Shown piece by piece: positions 60,140-64,000 of a DNA stretch of 64,000 bases. Source of the DNA: Epiperipatus broadwayi. Its lineage: Eukaryota; Onychophora; Udeonychophora; Euonychophora; Peripatidae. How positions within the stretch are numbered: the first letter of the stretch is position 1; every line of letters begins with the position of its first letter. Made by a program: the position numbers and the translations under genes. The notes under the pieces were generated by a model. It saw only the letters and a list, made by a program, of their open reading frames with translations. It did no database searches and was not told where the DNA came from. The DNA lies in contig JAQFVV010006255.1 of NCBI GenBank assembly GCA_028023455.1, positions 1,364,001-1,428,000 of the forward strand. The letters run 5' to 3'.

Positions 60140-63100
60140 GTAAATTAAGTCTCATAATATATGTAAATAGATAAGATAAGATTATTAAATTTTAATTTAT
60201 TAATTTTAGTTAACTTTTTTCCCTTGCTTAATTTTTATTTTAATATTAGAAATTTAATAATTTGAACATTGAAAAATAAGAATTACAAAAAATGTTTTTG
60301 CTTCAATAACAAATGATTGTAAGTGATAATAATAATGAGAATTGCTAAATATTTGAGAATCTGAAGTATAAAAACATAGTGATAGTTTTCATATAAAACA
60401 AAACTTTCACCATTAAATATGACCCTGAAATTTCTTAGTACTACTAAGGCTAATAAATATAATAATAATTACAATTATCAATCACTAACTAAATAATAAT
60501 TAAAGGCCTATTTGTCTGAAGAGTCTTGTGAGGTTTGTTTATTGGAAGTGACAGGTTGAGCTTTAATTTAATCCAAGGACTTTTAGCTCTTGACCCATCA
60601 CTCTACTTCTGAATTAAACTGTGCAGTGATAAGAGTTACTTGTCTGTAATAATTCAAATTTGCATAATGAAGTGGTTTCTTCTTTATAACCTAAAACAGT
60701 GGTGAAGTTTACCACAATATAATAATTTATATGGAAGAAAACTAACCTTTATACGTGTGCTAAGAATAGACTGCACTCCACATTAATAAATGATTTAAAA
60801 GAATAGGTGACTATCCATTCTTAGTTTCTACTTTTAAATAAGGCAATATTCATTGACAGGGTTGGAATTATAATTCGACTTTTACAAGTAATAAGCTGGT
60901 TTAAAAAAAATCATTTGCCATTGAATTTTGGTGTGTTTGAAAGTAGACTCTAAGAGTGGGTGGTCTCCTATTCTTTTAAAACATTTATTGATGTGAAGTG
61001 CTGCTTATTCTTAATGTATGTGTGAAGATTGGTTTTCTTTCATATAAATAGATAGATATCTAAAAAATGCTATGTTATTTTATGTTTGTCTATAATAAAT
61101 TGTTACATTTTGATTTACAAATGTCAAACTTAGTCGATCCATAACTTTGACATGATCCAATCTAGATAAATATATTAATGATTATTACTAATCATTTATT
61201 AAACTAGAGATTATCCCTGGCCCAGATGTAAACTTTAAACCTCAGTTAAGATTAATATATCTGTTTTACAATAAACATGTATATATATTTGATTTATTTT
61301 TTATACAAATTATATCACTAGAAAATACAAAAACTGCAATTTGCAATGCTCTTCCCTTAGTTTGATTACATTTTTAAAATAATTGATGATTAAATTCTCT
61401 GACATCCTTTCACATGATTAATGATATTATTATACTATTCAAGTTTTTACGTAAATTTTTGTATTTTAAAAAAAAAAAAAAGTTTAATAGTCTTTAAGCT
61501 GTCCAATGCAAAGTAAAACTCTCTCCACCAGTCATCTAATCATCAGTGAAGATACTATTCAACATATTTATTAATTAATAGATAGTGAAAGTTTAAAGTA
61601 ACTGTGGATCACTTATCTGAAAGAAAAATCATAAGCCTAGCTTGTAATCTGAAAAGTTTTTTTTTTAAGTTTTATCCGACCATTCATTTCCACATATTGA
61701 GCACGGTATGCAGCTTTGCTAATAAACGTGCCAGAATGCCTTTGGATATATGTAATTTTGCCATATTGTATAAATATTTTAACCATATTTATCATTGGTG
61801 GTATTCTTTTTTTTTTACTCATTTTTAATTAAAAGTAAGATTTAAATGTTAACAATTTCAAAATGTGTTCTATTTGTGATAGTATTTGCAATAAAATTAA
61901 TACCGGAGCGTTTTTGCTCAGTGGTGAACTTAGGACTTCAAAATTCTTGAATCACTTTCAGTCTAGGGGAAGTAAAGAAAAAAGAGAGAAATTTTTATTT
62001 TGTTTAATTAAATGAAACTATTGTTACTCAGTTTCCCAAGCAATTAATTATTTTATTTCATTTTTATTTTCTTTCATTTGTACTGGAATTGAAATACAAT
62101 AATAATATATATTTATTTATTTCTATAAACCTTTATTAAACTCTATCAATGAAAATCATAATAGAAAATCATCAATAAACTAACTTACATTGCATGCTTT
62201 CTCAAAATTTGTATAAATAATGACTAATAATCTGATTTAACATAATGATGGAGCAGAATAATGTCTTCATCTTGTCAAACATCACTTTCTGACTATTGTC
62301 AATATGATTATTTATTTGTTTAGTGATAAATTGCTAATTTCTTTGGACTTTGTAAAAAGTTTTTGCTCTCTGACATTTTTGTCAGATGAATAATAAATAG
62401 AAGCCTTTCACACTGAATTCAATCAAGTAATCCATTTCTCATTCATTTAACCACACCTTTAATCAAGGATTTTATCTTCATATATAGCTTATTAATTTTT
62501 GAGTTTGTCAAATATATTTTTTATTGTATCTTGAATTTTATAGTAAATGGTAGAAAACATTATAAACTTGATACATAAGATCTTATAAGTTTATTGACAG
62601 TCTTTAATAAAATGACCAAGTCATGTCCTTTGGGATGCTCTAGCTTTTAATCTATAATATAATTCTAATTGAGAGATGCTACAATAAATTTTTTCGATAA
62701 TGGCAGGCTGCATTACCTGAACATTAAATCATGTTGCTCAATTATAGGAACAAACTGTCTCATCAACAAAGAGCGATTTTAATCTGGGCCAAAATGAATC
62801 CTTTAAATTTTTGCTGGTCACAACCAAGTTTAAAAGTTTTTTTTTAAATAGTTAACCTTTAGCCAATCCAATTAACCATCCAATAATAGTGGGTAAATAA
62901 GTATTTAGCTGTTATTATCTAGAGAGTAGAGGTTTCAAAATAGTCTGTGATTAATCGCATGGTTGTTGGTACACTGAATATTAGATCAAATAATACTATT
63001 ATAACGTGATATATTTTACACCATTAATTTTACAACATTAATTTGCAGCCTGAATTAGAAATTGGCCCTAATACAGATTTGAGATCTAGGATAGAAAATG

Positions 63101-63442
63101 ATTATTGTACCCCCCAGTATATGATATTGAATATTAATAAAACATTATACATACCAGTGTGATCTTAGATTCTATTATTGTACAGAAGGAAATTTTGTTG
63201 AAGGAAATTTTTTTTTGTATTAAATAGTACTATATTTGCTGTTAATATAACCTTTTTGGAAGTTTTTTATTTATTGATATACACAAAAACAACATAATGG
63301 ATTATATTTATTTCCATTTTACAATAATACTGTTTATAACAAATGAAATTTACTCAACAAATTAGTATTAAATTTCAGATGAAGTTTTTATTTGTTATTT
63401 TTTCACATTTTAATATCTTTTATTTGTATTTTAACCTTTCAG
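60140..63442 (+). other. intron 4
   Basis: 3.3 kb, AT-rich. One inverted repeat is listed separately. No gene is seen. Short open frames on both strands at 61604-61828 overlap each other and are chance. The acceptor follows 'ttaacctttcag' at 63442. Confidence 0.55.
60730..61048. repeat. inverted repeat (MITE-like)
   Basis: Arms of about 107 bp (60730-60836 and 60941-61048). 'aataaatgatttaaaagaat' is mirrored by 'attcttttaaaacatttatt', and 'ggaagaaaactaac' by 'gattggttttctttc'. Spacer about 105 bp. No coding sequence; target duplication not identified. Confidence 0.65.
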
Positions 63443-63575
63443 ATGATTCTGATATGGAGTTAGTTCAGTTGTTAGCTTCCGTCGCTGTTCAGATTAGCCG
63501 GCCTTATCATCTCGGTAGTAAAGGGGGATTAATGTGGCAGACCAAATCCAGCAGTACAAGTGCCTTAAACACTGT
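63443..63575 (+). CDS. ANKS6: ANKS6 exon 5: end of ankyrin domain and start of linker
   Basis: Reads DDSDMELVQLLASVAVQISRP, then a linker with SKGGLMWQTKSSS. Vertebrate ANKS6 has DTELVRLLASV and, after a longer insert, KGGLKSWW; so the ankyrin domain (11 repeats) ends here and the linker is shorter. Donor GTGAGT at 63576 leaves phase 2. A reading with the donor two bases earlier is less likely. The gene continues past the window; the SAM domain should lie in later exons. Confidence 0.88.
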
Positions 63576-64000
63576 GTGAGTTATTAAGTGATAATTAAAA
63601 TTTGGTATTCATTTTATACTAAAGAACTTCTATACTATGTGAATATTAATTCATTTATTATAGCATATAAGTAAATTAATATTATTTCATATATGCTTAT
63701 TATGTAAATCAAAATATTTAGCTATTAAATAAATATATATAGTTGTATCATTTCCTTAGATAATTAAAATTATAAATTATTCACTTAGGATTTAATGTTA
63801 AGAATTGAATACTTTTTCCTAGATACTTATTTGTTTTTATAATATTTTTTATGTAAATTGGTACAGTAGTTTTATTACTATTGTATCATTTTATGGAACA
63901 CTACAAGGTATATATTTTAATATCTTAAATAAATATTTAATGGATTAAAAGTTTGATTTAGCCCTGCATTATTATCATTGTCATTAATTGTATTATTGTT
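63576..64000 (+). other. start of intron 5
   Basis: AT-rich intron sequence to the end of the window; nothing recognised. Confidence 0.55.

Noticed and set aside
1-64000. CRISPR arrays, operons or bacterial features
   Set aside because: Spliced gene structure and eukaryotic retroelements throughout; no regular short repeats with unique spacers.

Overview
This window is animal nuclear DNA, strongly A+T-rich (roughly 70-75% by eye). It holds one real host gene with very long introns, plus many degraded mobile elements: an LTR retrotransposon, several LINE types, tRNA-derived SINEs, foldback repeats and DNA-transposon scraps. No bacterial or organellar features are seen. The gene and transposon types fit an invertebrate. 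An arthropod, perhaps a chelicerate, is my guess, but the lineage cannot be fixed from this sequence alone.

The host gene is an ANKS6 (inversin-compartment ankyrin/SAM protein) orthologue on the + strand. Its first five coding exons are 15427-16123, 44403-44447, 54634-54841, 60042-60139 and 63443-63575. They have GT...AG junctions and compatible phases (1,1,2,1,2) and give 393 complete codons. Introns are 28.3, 10.2, 5.2 and 3.3 kb. The gene runs off the right edge, so the linker and the expected C-terminal SAM domain are not in the window. The proximal promoter (about 15100-15420) has a CRE-like site and a YY1-like ATGGCGG that also forms a three-codon upstream ORF.

Left of the gene: 1-340 is a degraded short-family repeat copy. 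1190-2660 is a large inverted-repeat element. 2660-6465 has no recognisable gene. 6468-6936 looks hAT-like. 7621-8818 is a 5'-truncated RTE-type LINE on the - strand. 9458-14811 is a Ty3/gypsy-type LTR retrotransposon on the - strand with two LTRs, a 5-bp target duplication, a primer-binding site matching tRNA-Ser and a polypurine tract. Its gag-pol is broken by stops and frameshifts.

Intron 1 carries an 0.85-kb foldback element (17448-18297), a degraded LINE reverse transcriptase (about 18930-19330), a long inverted repeat (23300-23920), a 13-bp-TSD palindrome (28461-28742), three tRNA-derived SINEs with poly-A tails and target duplications, a foldback element (36350-37215) and a mariner-type helix-turn-helix fragment (43187-43384). 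Intron 3 carries an array (55960-59690) of a repeat of about 440 bp, in both orientations and partly tandem.

The most interesting signal is shared by three repeat families. Each carries what looks like a hammerhead ribozyme: CTGATGA, a short stem-loop (stem II), GAAA, a minimal 2-bp stem III, an NUH cleavage triplet, and flanks that pair as stem I. The copy at 18058-18098 keeps every invariant core base. The array copies keep stem I with compensatory changes. The tandem copies are about 438 nt apart, as expected for retrozyme-like, self-cleaving non-autonomous retroelements. This is inference by eye and needs a covariance-model search and a cleavage assay.
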